Below, one piece after another: positions 1-11,644 of a stretch of 64,000 nt of DNA. A program made the translations under genes and the position numbers. Position 1 is the stretch's first letter. Each line of letters opens with the position of its first letter. This DNA is from Trichobilharzia szidati. Taxonomy: Eukaryota > Platyhelminthes > Trematoda > Strigeidida > Schistosomatidae. Location of the stretch: positions 67,810,416 to 67,874,415 of the forward strand of contig OX235271.1 of the NCBI GenBank assembly GCA_944472155.2. Reading direction: 5' to 3'. The notes beneath the pieces were generated by a model that searched no databases, had not been told where the DNA came from, and was given only the letters and a program-made list of their open reading frames with translations.

Positions 1-80
1 TCCATTTTATCAACTAAATTCACAACCCGAATAATCAAAGCTGATAGTTTGGTTACCGTCTTAAGATACCATAGTTTATT

Positions 81-460
81 CCTCGACGGGCAATGCTAGC
101 TGACATAGGAGTAGGTTACAAAAAAAGCCAGTGGAGGTCAAACCAAAACATGGCTTCATCAGTCAATGAAATCTACAATAGTTAGTTTAAGCCAGTCACG
201 TAGGGAGGCGCAGATTTCCTGGTCAGGGTCTTCGGGACGGTGAAAACCAATGGCTGGAGACAATTGGTGATATGGCTCAAAATCGTTCTCAATGGCGCAG
301 ATGCATCCACTCCTTGTGACTTATAATACCCAATAAAACTATATTGTTCTTTGACATTACTATTTTTTGCCTCGTATAGCTATTCACTGTCTCTATTTTC
401 CATTTCTCTTACTTTGTGTGCTGAGTGAAGTGTGGCTGCTGCACAGTTCTACGTTGAAAA
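81..460 (-). repeat. Dispersed ~400-bp repeat R1, copy A
   Basis: Reads on the minus strand as the same unit found at 19519-19923. Shared landmarks are the outer GACGGGCAATGCTAGCTGAC-like end near 85-105, the block about bases not far from 'gcgcagatgcatccactcc' at 294-313, and the far end near 440-460 that mirrors the start of copy B. It has no coding capacity that I can defend. It could be a non-autonomous retroposon or a decayed piece of a longer element. Confidence 0.6.
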
Positions 461-1086
461 CAGTCAGTCATACCATAGTTCATTGGGGGAAAAGTGCAGA
501 AGAACAATAACTTCTATTTCATGTTCTCTGTCTATCATATATCTTGTGACTGTTTTTCAAAGATTTACTTCCTCTCAATCGCAGAATTTCCTGTGTATGT
601 TCAGAAAATCTTAGGTAGACCCTTCTTTCAATAAATCTGCTTGACGCCAGCTACACGTGAATGGATACACACAGTTAGAGTTAACAAAGGAATGTTACGT
701 GTCATCTATTGAGCGAACTGACAAACATGTTGTTTGAAACACACAAGCATCAGGTAAACATCTTGAGTCCCCTCAAAATAACCAATGAATTAGCGAGCGC
801 AAGCCTCTTGACGTTTGTTGAAGATCATTGCTATCAAACAGTGAAAATCTGACTTAGATATTCAAAAGCAATCACCGTATTTTTCATTTACTTATGAACA
901 ATTTCTAATAACTTCCATAATCCTCTACATACAATGACGATTCTTAATTATTGTTCGATAATGTAAAACTGTAGTACAACTACCACTATCTTTCATTATC
1001 CAGGTTCTAAGCAGTTGACAGAATATCGACGAAATAAAATACATCTGTTTTCATGATATTCCCTCAATATGTTATTACTGCTTCCT
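461..1086. other. No gene seen; AT-rich intergenic DNA
   Basis: Only short chance open frames occur. No recognisable repeat, RNA gene or exon was found. If the PP1 gene on the minus strand ends at 3726, this lies downstream of it. Confidence 0.5.
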
Positions 1087-1096
1087 TTAAATACCT

Positions 1097-1343
1097 GTGT
1101 GCGTCGATGGCACAATGGTAGAATGCTCACCAACCACGTAGATGGTTCGGGGTACGATCCCCCAGCCAACGCACTCCTTTACTTCGGTACGCCAGTAATA
1201 AGACATGTGAAGAGGGAAGGTTGGACATGAGGCTAACAACCCCATCCCGTAAGAACAAACACCCCTAATACTGAAACTTCAAGTCTCTACCTTGAAGCCC
1301 TATATTCCACTGGGAACGTAAAGGAACAAAATAAATGATATAA
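1097..1343 (+). mobile_element. tRNA-headed SINE with 10-bp target duplication
   Basis: The head (about 1099-1175) resembles a tRNA gene: GTGCGTCG at the start pairs with CAACGCAC near its end, with an A-box-like TGGCACAATGG and a B-box-like GGTACGATCCC. The body ends in a GAAGCCCTATATTCCACTGG-type block shared with RTE LINE 3' ends in this window, then an A-rich tail. The perfect direct repeat TTAAATACCT flanks it at 1087-1096 and 1344-1353, so this is a retroposed copy rather than a working tRNA gene. A close relative lies at 49103-49335. Confidence 0.8.
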
Positions 1344-1353
1344 TTAAATACCT

Positions 1354-3725
1354 ATAATACTTTCAAACTTTAAATCCATACACAACTCGGACATAACCAT
1401 TATGTCCGACAGTACAACACACACCAATAATAAAATCTTGGGACCTAACATAATGCTCCTGTAATATTTCAAATATCAACACCTTCATACAACACTGGTG
1501 AAGAGACGTGGCCTTTTGGCTTAAAGTTACTGAGCGCCAGGTTCAAACAGCCTGCCTATTTAGCTACTTAAGCCCGGGTAACTGAGTAGTGCTACCAGTT
1601 CACACACAATAAGTGCGTCTTATAGCCTAGAACATCAAAGACCAGTTTCCAGAAATGAGTTCAAATAAACACACAACAACACTTGGGACGAAATGCTGTT
1701 AATACCACCTGATTGTCAAAACGGTGTTGCCCACGTTATGCCAACACACTAATAAAAACCCACTAACATATTCAAACGTTTAAAAAGTTTGTGTAAAAAA
1801 ACTTGTTTTTTTTCTTTAATTTCTCCTTTCAAAAGAAGACCAGTTAAATACAACGAAGGATAATATACACATCGTTGGTGGGGAGGGGTAAGGTGGGTTG
1901 ATTTAACCAAGAAAGAAAAATAATACTTAAACGATAAGATGGGTTTTGTTCTGCTTCAGGAGAAGTTTATCATTAGAAAAAGAGGATATGCTTGGCATAA
2001 TAAACAGAGTAATAAGTGGTAATTAAATAAATACATCTCAGAGAAGAGTTGAGTGTATGCGTAGGCGGATTATAATATAGGGAACAAACAGGTAAGCAAA
2101 CGTTAGATGGATAGATAGTATCAACTTTTTTTTTCTCTTTCCAATGTTCTATTAACAAAGAAAGAAGAAAACGAAATAGCCAATTTCTGTAGGTGAGTAT
2201 ATATCGAATGAGTAAATATAATAAATGAACAAAAAAGGGGGAGTCGTATCGTTGTTGAGTATCTATGATGGGGAATACAGTTTCACACTCTTTTGCACTG
2301 GAATAGTAATATTTCAGTAATCCTAACAAAATGTTGAACACCAAAACTTTGAATTGAAAAGAAGGAAAGAAAAACAGCATATATCACACAATGACTTTGT
2401 GACAAATGCATCCTCATCTCCCAGTTTGATAAAAAGAAAGGGTTATTTCATCACCTTTCGCCATTCTTCTCTGTGTGTGTGTTTGTCTTCTCCCCTTTAT
2501 TTAGCTTTCCTTTTATTTACTCTTCACAGTGACACAGAGAAAGAGGAACGCAAGACTATTATGTGTAAATAATAATAATAAAGATAATGATAATATAAAA
2601 TTAAAGCCTGTGATATGATATAATAACAAGATGAGGGGATTACTTTAAGTACACACAGTCAGCTGGAAGAATAAAGCCATAGAAATAAGGCAGTAAATAA
2701 CTTGAAAAGGAAAAGAAGTATTGACAGACTTCACTCATTAACAACAAAACGAATTGTCAAGCGTGACGGATTCTACAGAAAGCATGGAAACCGTTAAGCC
2801 AAAAACGGGAAACACAACGGAGCATCTTGCTCCGTCTTTGTTGTATTTGTCAAAAACAGGTAAAACCGTAACTACACGCTGTCAAAGTTAACACACGCAC
2901 ACATTGTTGAAGTTGAAATGTCAATGATGTACAAACTTCCTGTACCGTTTTCGGCATAACAATGCTAGTTAAATAGTTACTATCGAGAATATAAGCAAAG
3001 GAAGGCAAATTTAAACAAGAGAGAAAGGGTACTGGTAATACTCTCACTTCTGTATTATGTGAAGGAGGAGGAGGCGGCAGTGGCGGAGAAAACAGTAGAT
3101 AAACGTTGAAAACAAAACCCGTAAATTGTTGCTTACCAGCAGTAATACAACATACTGTAAGTATGTAAGAGAATAAATAGCATTACGCGTCAAGAAAATT
3201 GTGATATAAATCTGTAATTAAAGTAGAACCAAAAGCTTAGAAAAGCAAACACACACAGAACACGACAAACTCATGAAATTACAACCATTCCCATAAATGT
3301 ATTCATGAAAAAAATATATGTATATGTATAGAACAATAAAGAAAACTTCACACAGAAATGTGCAAAACAGACGCATGAAGAGGAAGTATTTTTGAGCAAT
3401 AACTTCATGAATTAACTTACAAATGGATGCTGTGCGCATACAAATATGGCAGTAAGAGTAGTAGTAGTAGTAGTAATAATAATAATAATAATAATAATAC
3501 TCGAAGCAGTGTATGAAGTGTAATATAAGCTATCAGAAATACTCTTCAATTTATCACACTTACCGTCAACAAAGACTTTGTGCTGTATTAAAGACACGTG
3601 AACACACACATGTATATATATGTGAAGAAAAATGTTTTTAGATAAAAAAAATTTTCTCCAGATGATATGAAATACGCATAAACACAGTCGTCTCTTCCCC
3701 TTATTTTTTTTTCTTTTATCACCGT
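1354..3725. other. No gene seen; AT-rich flank downstream of PP1
   Basis: The open frames here are low-complexity and lack domain signatures. A weak tRNA-like SINE remnant may lie near 1505-1560 (GGTTCAAAC). A trinucleotide microsatellite is at 3457-3499. The stretch just below 3726 should hold the PP1 3' UTR, but I could not fix a polyadenylation site. Confidence 0.4.
3457..3499 (+). repeat. (AGT)n / (AAT)n microsatellite
   Basis: About five AGT units run directly into about eight AAT units. It is a compound trinucleotide repeat visible by eye. Confidence 0.9.
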
Positions 3726-3818
3726 TTATGGAATACGAGCGGGTAATTTAGCCGGGCTGCCTGTTGTATTTACACCTTGATACTGATATTTGGCTTTCTT
3801 TTCAGATGGTTTAAGTAT
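3726..3818 (-). CDS. PP1 catalytic subunit, last exon (C-terminal tail)
   Basis: A TTTTGTAG acceptor leads into ILKPSEKKAKYQYQ and then GVNTTGSPAKLPARIP followed by TAA. ILKPSEKKAKYQY is the PP1-beta tail; the alpha tail starts ILKPADKNK. It lies 5.3 kb from the previous exon across a PLE-bearing intron, but it is in phase 0 and completes a coding length divisible by three. The TPPR motif phosphorylated by cyclin-dependent kinases in vertebrate PP1 is absent. Confidence 0.88.
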   Translation of the reverse strand: MLKPSEKKAKYQYQGVNTTGSPAKLPARIP

Positions 3819-5124
3819 CTACAAAACATAAATAAAAAAAATAACGAGTGATCTGATAAATGTGAATAAACACTGTGGAGTCAACTGTGTCTCAAATACA
3901 TACACACCTGATTGACAAACTAAAAATTTTACAAATAAGGGGTAATATTAAGGTTGAGAAATAACAGAATCACTAATAATGTAAACGTCTGCTTCATACA
4001 ATATAACGATGTATCATTTTCGTCAATCAGGCACTATTTGAATCTAGTCAAAACAAAATTCTACACATTGAAAAGGCGAACACCCAGCATATACTGATTA
4101 ATAAGTTAGTGTATAACCTCACACAAGTGCATCACTTCAAGACAGCACGAAATGAGAGAAAAGAAACCGAATGATATTTCAATGAAATTAACAATCTGTG
4201 TGCAATGTAGACGATAATGCAATAAAAGTCAGTCAGCATTTGGAGTCTGGCAGAGAGTGGATACATCTGTGGCATTGAGAACCATTTTGGGACATAGCTG
4301 AGCGCTTTTAGCCATTGATTGTCATCATTTGAAAAACCTCACAGTTAGATAGTCTATGCCACTCCATGTGGGTTAGATGAACATTTAAGAACTTTATGAG
4401 TTGACTCCAATGTTTTGTTCTGACCATTTTAACCTTTTTCTTTCACATTCAGATAGAAATGCATATCCTAGATATCTGTCAGTGAGGCTTCTTAACGTTA
4501 TCGATCGATCGATAGGCACTTTACACCTAAACTCATTATTACTGACTACATTGACTCACCTAACAAAAGAAAGTGAACAAAGGCGTCGCTGATTAAAAAC
4601 CTCTGATCACTTTACACCTGTATAACCGTATGGGGATAACGTTAGCACAGGTAAGAAGCAAAGTTTGAGAGAAGTCAGAAAATGAATAGAAACGTATGAG
4701 AAGTTGGTACCTTCCAAACGAATGGAGAAATGCAACAATTACGAAATAGCACACCCTTGCATGTTACGTGCTAAATCAATTGTACAACGGATGATAACAC
4801 TATCTGGGTATCCAGAGTTGTTGCGAAGTGATTATCTCGTCCAAGAAATTAGTGATACATGACAACCTACTAGAGAGCGGGACAGTTCTGAGCTTTTCTC
4901 TACTAACCGCCTCGACGAAAAAACACTTGCATCATGCATCCGATTCACAGTGTGCTGAAGACATTAAAATAGGATTTACGTTTTTCAAGATGCATACTCA
5001 CGAATTACACATATTCGAATTCAACACTTCGAATACATTAAAATGTAGTTCTGCAGCTGACAACACATGATTCCACTAACTGAATCACCGGGTGTGAAAA
5101 CCTGTAACCAAGTGAAACTACCAA
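3819..5124 (-). other. PP1 intron, 3' part; nothing else seen
   Basis: Intronic sequence between the last PP1 exon and the PLE. At 4240-4325 (plus strand) a short segment resembles repeat R1 (a GTGGATACATCTG block). The PLE's 3' tail may extend a few hundred bases below 5125. Confidence 0.5.
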
Positions 5125-5589
5125 TCAGTTGAAAGATGGAACGTTATGAGGAATTTGAATAACTAGGGCTTCTGCAATGCAAAGAAGACGCAAACGTATT
5201 GTCTTTCGCAGGTTGTTCTTCACTTTGTAGATTACTTCGAAGGAGGCGTTTGTTGAGATGGAATGACCAGTGTTGACGAGGTGTTCGATTATTGCACTCC
5301 TTATGCAGCCATTACTTCCTTTCTGTAGCCACGCTGGATAGTGTTCTTTGACCCTTCTTGACAGGATACGCGTTGAACCACCGACGTACCTGGCTCCACA
5401 GCAACAGGTGAACTGATATATACACATAGAAGTGATCAGGTGCGGGATCTTGTTCTTTGGGCTTCTGCAGATCAGCGGGCGACTAGAGAAGACTACTCTC
5501 AATGTTGCCGCAAAAAAAGTTCTTAAAGAAGTGGAAATTCTCCTCCTAAGGACATCCCTGAGTAGGACACATTTGGAGTCGAGGTTCAT
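5125..5589 (-). pseudogene. PLE GIY-YIG endonuclease domain
   Basis: Encodes CIYQFTCCCGARYVGGSTR (residues ~55-73), RRVKEHYPAWL, AIIEHLVNTGHSI and a conserved ...EALVIQI tail, the order of a Penelope GIY-YIG nuclease with its Cys-rich lead-in. The open frame starts 3 bp inside the RT frame's end, so it was probably one fused protein before a frameshift. Confidence 0.88.
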
Positions 5590-7073
5590 ATAAAGTATCT
5601 TTTTGGCATGGATGGCGTCTCTTGTTTTTGGATTTTTTTTTTGATGTTTTTGTCTACGAATCTTGATGGATAACCGTTTTGCATGAAGATTCCTTTCAGG
5701 AAGTGTGCTTCTTCTTCCATGGTATCAGAGCTGCAGATGCGTCGGACGCTAGTGGCAAGAGATCTAATTAGGTTACTTTTTCGACTGATTGGTAACCAGC
5801 TGTGGAAGCTTGTCAGTTGGCCGTTCCATGTGGGTTTCCTATGGATGGACCTTCTTACAGTTCCGTCAGCTCTTCTTGTAAGTTCAACATCAAGAAAAAG
5901 AATTTTAGATTCGTTTGCAATTTCAAGAGTGAACTTTGTAGCTGAATGGCATTTGTTTAATATTTGTAGTAACTGATTGAGATCGTCACCGTCATCACAG
6001 ATAATAAAGATGTCATCCACATATCTAGCATACAATTGGAAACTGTCAATGGTTGATTTCAGTGGGCCGTTCTCGAGGTTTGCCATGAAGCAGTCTGATA
6101 GTAATAGGCCCAGTGGAGATTCCATCTTGTTGTCTGTAAATAACATCGTTAAATGTGAATTGTACATCAAGTGTAAATCTCAGCAGTAGTTCTTTTAAAC
6201 AAGTCGTCGGTAATTCGTTGTTCAGCTGGCTTTCGTCTATATACTGACAAATGTGACAGACGGTTTCTGTGAGTGGAACATTGGTAAATAGTGACTGGAT
6301 GTCGAGAGAGAGCATTTTTTGTTCCTTACATTGGTATCTTTAATATAATCGACGAATTGGAAGGTGTCACGAAGCGAATAGTGGCACATCTTTTTTTGTA
6401 TTATTGATCCTGTCGGTCGAATCGGATCATAAACTCCATGACTGATTAAATCTACGGTTTGCATTCTTTTAAGGACATCGGTGACCTGTTTTTCAATCTG
6501 TTCTGTTTTATTTATTTCATTGGGTGGTTGCGAGAATTTCGTTTTATCTGACAATATGTTATTCATTTTCTCTATATAGTCTTTTCTGTCCATAAGGACT
6601 ATGCCAGCTCCTTTATCTGGACGGGTTATTAGAAGTTCTTTGTTTTGTCTCAGTTGATTTAATTCTTCTCTATGTTGCCTTGTTAGGTGGTTGTAGACTT
6701 TTGGTTTTGTATTCAGATATTGATAACAAAAATCGATTATTGTTGATTTTAATCGCTGTAGTTCTTGTTCGGAAGTTGGAGTTAAATCACTTGTTTGGTT
6801 AATTAAGTTTTCGAATTGTACATGAGTATGGAGTCTGTCGGCATTTCGGTTGACGTCACAAAATTTTGGATCCATGGATAGGGCTTCTAACTGCAGGCTG
6901 GATAAAACTACTGAAGAATAGCGGAATATGAATTTGGAAGGGTCATCAGGAAACTGTTTGAGTGCTTTGGTAGATTTGAGACTTTTCGTGAGTTGGGATA
7001 TAGTAGATTGTGACCGTTTTTCAGTGACTGTATTGACGTATTCTGTAAACCTCTGAGTTTCACTAGGTAGCAA
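5586..7073 (-). pseudogene. PLE reverse transcriptase, frameshifted
   Basis: Three overlapping frames (7073-6237, 6315-6046, 6170-5586) together make a PLE polymerase. Visible motifs are ITRPDKGAGIVLMDR (PLE N-terminal region), SLFTNVPLTET (RT motif A region), a DGIS.GP-like motif B, and YARYVDDIF (the catalytic YxDD). The intervening frame changes mean no full protein could be made. The YVDD pair is retained. The role is copying element RNA at the target site. Confidence 0.9.
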
Positions 7074-7147
7074 ATCGTGGAGGGCTTGAGACCTTTGTGA
7101 AATGTTGCATTACAGTTCTGGAATACGTGCTTTAATAGAGTCGGCAA

Positions 7148-8756
7148 GATTCAATGCATGACGTCAGAGAGATTTTGTGTTGGGATATATGTGACTTCAT
7201 CTCAGTGCTTTCCAAAACCACTTTGGATATTCACGATTAGTGATGCAATCATTGGAAAAAGTTATTTTCGCTTTCGCTACCGCAAGTTTGACAGAGTACC
7301 GTCGAAACCCATTGAGTTCCTTGAATGTCGAGGGGTCTTGCTACTTTTTAATTCATGAAAAATTCCCATTCGAACATTAATAGACAGAAGACCATTTGAA
7401 TAAGAAACAAATCATACATGCACACACCGAGAAGGTACAAAGATGATATCAGAAAAATTGATGGGTGACTCGATAGGTGACCGGTGAGAAAGGCCCAAGG
7501 TGGTTAATATCGAACAAGTTTTCCGTACACATGATGACATTTTAAAGGAATCAATTCCATCTCCTCTAATAATTGAAGCGCTAAAAATGCACTTTTGCTC
7601 AAAGTTCTACATTGAAAATTCAGTCATTCAACCAATTCTGAAGACACAACAGATAAGTCTTGCGGGGGAGAGCCCCAACATGTAAGAATTACTCTGATTT
7701 CGCTAAGCGTATTCAGAAGGCTGTGTCTGTCACCAGGTTCTTATCAAAATAGTATTTCCTGATGGTAAATCGATTCGAAAATGCCAAACTTAAATAAAAA
7801 CCCCACCCATCGGTACTGCCATAATAAAATCAAATAAAAACGGAGACGTGTAATATATCTCTTACAGATTACTCGTCACTTTGTTATTAGGTCAAGACTT
7901 GACAGGCAAAAGACGCCTCCTTTGTATGCAGCATAAAAACTGTCAAAGGGTGATGATTTAATCACTCAAAGACAACAATGTTTGTACGGTGAAAGCTGAA
8001 TGGGTGAATCCCGAGAAACCCTCGACATCTGAACATTTTGAAACAAGACAACATTAGAAAGAAGTAGATCACTTCGAAGTGAGTAAATCGAAATTTACAC
8101 ACTGGTAAAACACGTTTGCAGAAATTATCAGTCCTGTGAACACTTCATTATTACTCATTATACTACTTTGTAAGGATCACATTCGAACAAAACCAGAACT
8201 GCTAGATCATATTACTGGTTGATAAATTCCGGATTAAATTAAACAAGATCACCCATTTAACAAATCTGAAAACACCAGCAAAACACATTCACAATAGTAT
8301 AGAAAATAAGCATGTAGGTAAAAATTCATCAACATATCAGAGTTTGCATTATTATGCAATACTAATCGATAAAGCAGTAATATATATCACCACGTGCTTT
8401 TCTCTTAGTGGACAGTGGATTCATTCACAGTGTAATTATATAAAATACAAAGGAGGAAAAAAACAACTATGTATTCAATCAATGTGTCCTACTCGTCGAA
8501 CAAATATCTTTTTTCCGAACAACGAACCACTATATGTATATGCAGGCAGATATACTAAATCATGTGACTGAAGAAAATATATATATTCACTGTGTGAAAA
8601 ATAGAATAAGAATAGAATGTTTTAAACATGTGTATGCATGTAAAATGAAGAGATGATAAAAATACAAATAAGTGCAAATATGAATGCAAAACTGATTGTA
8701 TCACTCTATCCGAAGCAAATAGAACTTGAATACTGATCAAAAATAAGTGAACACTA
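7148..8756 (-). other. PP1 intron sequence; nothing recognised
   Basis: Intronic DNA upstream of PLE-A. Open frames are short and lack known motifs. The 5' part of PLE-A may extend a little above 7147. Confidence 0.45.
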
Positions 8757-8895
8757 TGAACAGTTCGATGAGAACCATCGAGTGATGAACAATTGTTTTG
8801 CCATGGTTAGAAACTCTTCTGTAGTATACATGATCCCACCAGAGATTGAAACCAGGAGCTTCAGGTTACGAGGGCAAAACACTGAGTATTCAGCC
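8757..8895 (-). mobile_element. Smα-type SINE, minus half of a head-to-head pair
   Basis: On the minus strand this reads as a degenerate Smα-like unit: a CCCAGTGGCTGAATA-type A-box region near 8895, a B-box-like GGTTTCAATCTCTGG, then the hammerhead-like block (ACTACAGAAGAGTTTC) and a GATGGTTCTC end. It abuts the plus-strand unit at 8896-9045. It lies in the PP1 intron. Confidence 0.55.
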
Positions 8896-9045
8896 ACTGG
8901 CCCATTGGTAACCAGCTCTCCAAGCAACTTGGCTTTAGGTTCGATTCCTGATAGGGTCATGGGTGCGTATCGTAGAAGAGTAGCAATTCTAGAACGAAAC
9001 AGCTATCCGGTACTTCCTGGTTTTTCAATGGTTCTCTAACTAATC
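8896..9045 (+). mobile_element. Smα-type SINE, plus half of a head-to-head pair
   Basis: tRNA-like head with a B-box-like GGTTCGATTCC at 8939-8949, then GGGTGCGTATCGTAGAAGAG, GAACGAAACAGC and a CAATGGTTCTCTAAC end. The last blocks are shared with 49.6, 54.0 and 62.9 kb copies and correspond to the hammerhead ribozyme region of published Smα elements. In this copy the CUGAUGA-equivalent is degraded, so cleavage is unlikely. Confidence 0.65.
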
Positions 9046-9113
9046 TAATCTTGTGATTATAACTGAAATAAACAAATAAGTAACATAAAATAAACAAGTA
9101 ACACAATGCATAC

Positions 9114-9400
9114 CTGAAATGAGCAGGTTAAATTTTCATCAACAGACATCATACCACCGGCATTATCAAATTCTCCACAGTAATTAGGCGCAGAGAATAA
9201 AGTAACTAATTGACGACGACAGAAAAATTCAAAACCATCTTCAACTACTTGATGTGCTCGACAAATTAAATCCATATCATGTCGGTTAAGGAATTTGGTG
9301 ACTACATCTGGACCAAATGTAAAGCTGACGCCTCGATCATTTTCAGCCCAACCATTAACATCCTTATCTGGATCTGACCATAGGATATCGCATAAAAGTC
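9114..9400 (-). CDS. PP1 catalytic subunit, C-terminal catalytic exon
   Basis: The acceptor TTTTCCAG precedes the exon. It encodes [17 protein letters not shown], the GVSFTFG block, [12 protein letters not shown] (the His equivalent to His248, a metal ligand) and [20 protein letters not shown]. The last block is the beta12-13 loop with the Cys that contacts microcystin and okadaic-acid class inhibitors in known PP1 structures. The exon ends at CSFQ with donor GTATGC. No frameshift or stop occurs over 287 bp. Confidence 0.96.
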
Positions 9401-9969
9401 CTGGAAAAAGCGTAAACGGATTGAGACATATGATAAATAAAGCAAAAGTCATAAGGAAAATTATAAAGTAGTTTCTGATCTCCTGTAAACAACATTATCA
9501 CTCCGATACCAAAATCAAAGGGGTGGTATGCAAGTCAAGCTGGTCAAATATTGACACCTGCAGAGATTCGAGTTTAGTAGGATGAGGAATGCTCGTTATC
9601 TTCATGACAAGCCAACCTCGTTCGAATCATACTTATTTGCAAGGCACGGTACCTGTGCTATACCACCAGTCGAAATAACTGTAACAGACCTGGCATCTTA
9701 GGTTATTAGGGCTGACACAGTGGATATAAGACGGTCGATACCGAGCGAATGCGAAAACCTAACTACATGAATGCGTTGAACATGTGTAGCAATGACTGAA
9801 ATTCAACACTATAACAACAGCCATATAACTATATATTTCTCACAGATGAATTGTTAAACGCCTACAACTCAGTATATTTCTATGGTTCATTAAATCCATT
9901 GTATTCAAATAATGAGAAAGCATAATCTTGATTATATGATAGTAATTTTGCATAGACAAACGAAATTAC
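9401..9969 (-). other. PP1 intron; nothing else seen
   Basis: A 569-bp GT-AG intron between the 72-bp and 287-bp exons. No transposon was recognised in it. Confidence 0.85.
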
Positions 9970-10041
9970 CTGTGTCAGGAATGTCTGATGGTCTCATTAT
10001 GCGCCTTATTTGATCCATATTTTGCAAATCTGGAGATAATC
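9970..10041 (-). CDS. PP1 catalytic subunit, 72-bp exon
   Basis: The acceptor CTTTTCAG precedes the exon. It encodes [20 protein letters not shown] plus PDT and the split Gly, the conserved PP1 stretch after the CHGG motif. It is in frame with its neighbours. The preceding intron (10042-15055) holds opposed LINE fragments. Confidence 0.93.
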
Positions 10042-11448
10042 CTGAAAAGGAGAAAAAATCTGGTAACTAAACAGAATAATTATTAGAAATATGACTAACT
10101 GATGTGATATGAAAGGTAGATTTAATCCCCCTAAAAATACTGACAGTATTCTTCCCAATGAGTGCAAACCAACACAGATCAATATCATATCATGATCTGA
10201 TAAGCCTAATACCGCTCGCCCCCAACCCTACACTCCTACAGATACTATCTGCAGGAGTTGAGAGTAAGTCAGCATGTAGGTGTTGAAATGTGATAAAGAT
10301 ACTCGGATGAGCCACAACACTCGATTTTTCATTTAGAATTCAGAAAAATCGGCATGTTGTCAGTGCCTTTACTGAATAAGACATTCATTGGTAGTGAACT
10401 AGTGATTTCGGACACGTCAATGATCTTTTCTCACTTGATCAGTGACTGTTTCACTTCATGTGAAGATGCACTAACTGTAGATATGCATTGCCGCCAATAA
10501 AGAGTGACACTCAATAACCAACACGGAAATCTAGCCAGCCATATGCATCAATATTTCTTTACAAAGTGCTACAGGGTGCATATCAAGATGCTGTTTGTTT
10601 GTTGTTGTATTGTGCAGGAGTGTTTAATGTTCGACAAGGAACATACTCACATTCAAAGCACTTCGATCAAAGATTCTTAGACACCCAGGGCATTCAGTGC
10701 ATACACTCTATTGCTCAAAAATTCCTTTCTGATTACACCTCGTCAACCTAAAGAATACTATTGTCGTTGTATAATCGATAAATGAATGGTGAAGTTGAAT
10801 GTTTGGTAAACACTTTGAACAGCCTTATTGATAACAGATTGAATAGAAAGACAATTTGACACCATTTATCAATTTTCACTTTTAATTGCAAAACCCCTTA
10901 TTAGTGAAAAGCTAACAATAAGTTGACAGCTGAGGTATGTGAGACGTCGTGCTGACAACTCCACTACCAGATCTATAACAAAGTTGGGTGTACTGCTGGA
11001 AATATAAACAACCAGACAGCTTTTAATCTTACTGGATGACACATTCAATTCTCAACCGTGAGTTATAGCCAATAGAAAATATTAAATTGCCAACTTTTTA
11101 TTTCTCCATGTTAGTATCCCTGAGTATAATTAGCCAACGTGACGTGCCGTTTTCTAAGGGAGATGTTATTATAAGATTAACGGAGTCAAATACCTGCTTC
11201 ATATTAAAGAAAACACTGGAAATGTTACGTGCCTGTAAGGATATTACCTGTGTTGTGAAGTCTAGTGGAGAATGGACATGTATCAACAGTCAAACCTGAA
11301 ACCCGAATGCAGTGTCCAACACATAACCAGATAACGGATGACTAATGGCCACTTATTTTTTAACGCCTATTTACACTAAAATATGTACTAATTTAGACCC
11401 ATTCGTAAAAATGACATCTGAATGTCATACGTCAGTTTGTCTGTCTAG
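10042..11448 (-). other. PP1 intron, 3' part; nothing recognised
   Basis: Intronic sequence before repeat R1 copy C. No domain-bearing frame or clear repeat was found. Confidence 0.5.
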
Positions 11449-11640
11449 ATTCAACATAGAACTTGGCACCGAAGTGCAGCAGTTCGAGTTGCCACCTTCC
11501 AAATAGCACACAAAGGTAGACAAGAAAATGAGTGAAGAGAATCATTAGAGTTTTGACAAGTATAAGAGTGAAACAGAATGAGTAATGGTAGAAAGGAATA
11601 TGAAAGATTACAGAGACTGAATACATCTGCGCCACTGACA
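11449..11640 (+). repeat. Repeat R1, partial copy C
   Basis: Starts like copy B at 19519 (TTCAACATAGAACTTGGCAC, then GCAGTTCGAGTTGCCAC and TAGCACACAAAG) and runs to ACATCTGCGCCACTGA, where it stops and LINE sequence begins. About the first half of the unit is present. Confidence 0.6.
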
Positions 11641-11644
11641 CCCG

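Larger units (their letters stand above)
5125..7147 (-). mobile_element. Penelope-like element, RT plus GIY-YIG, degenerate (PLE-A)
   Basis: Sits in the last PP1 intron in the same orientation as the gene. In order it has the PLE N-terminal region, the RT, then a GIY-YIG endonuclease, the order typical of EN-bearing PLEs. At least three frame changes break it (near 6240, 6050-6170 and 5590). No inverted 3' piece was seen at its 5' edge. Its relative at 45.1 kb belongs to the same broad group. Confidence 0.9.

Noticed and set aside
1973..2572. Two opposed frames of 135 and 72 codons
   Set aside because: Low-complexity, Phe/Tyr/Leu-rich translation of AT-rich DNA with no domain; no splice or promoter context.
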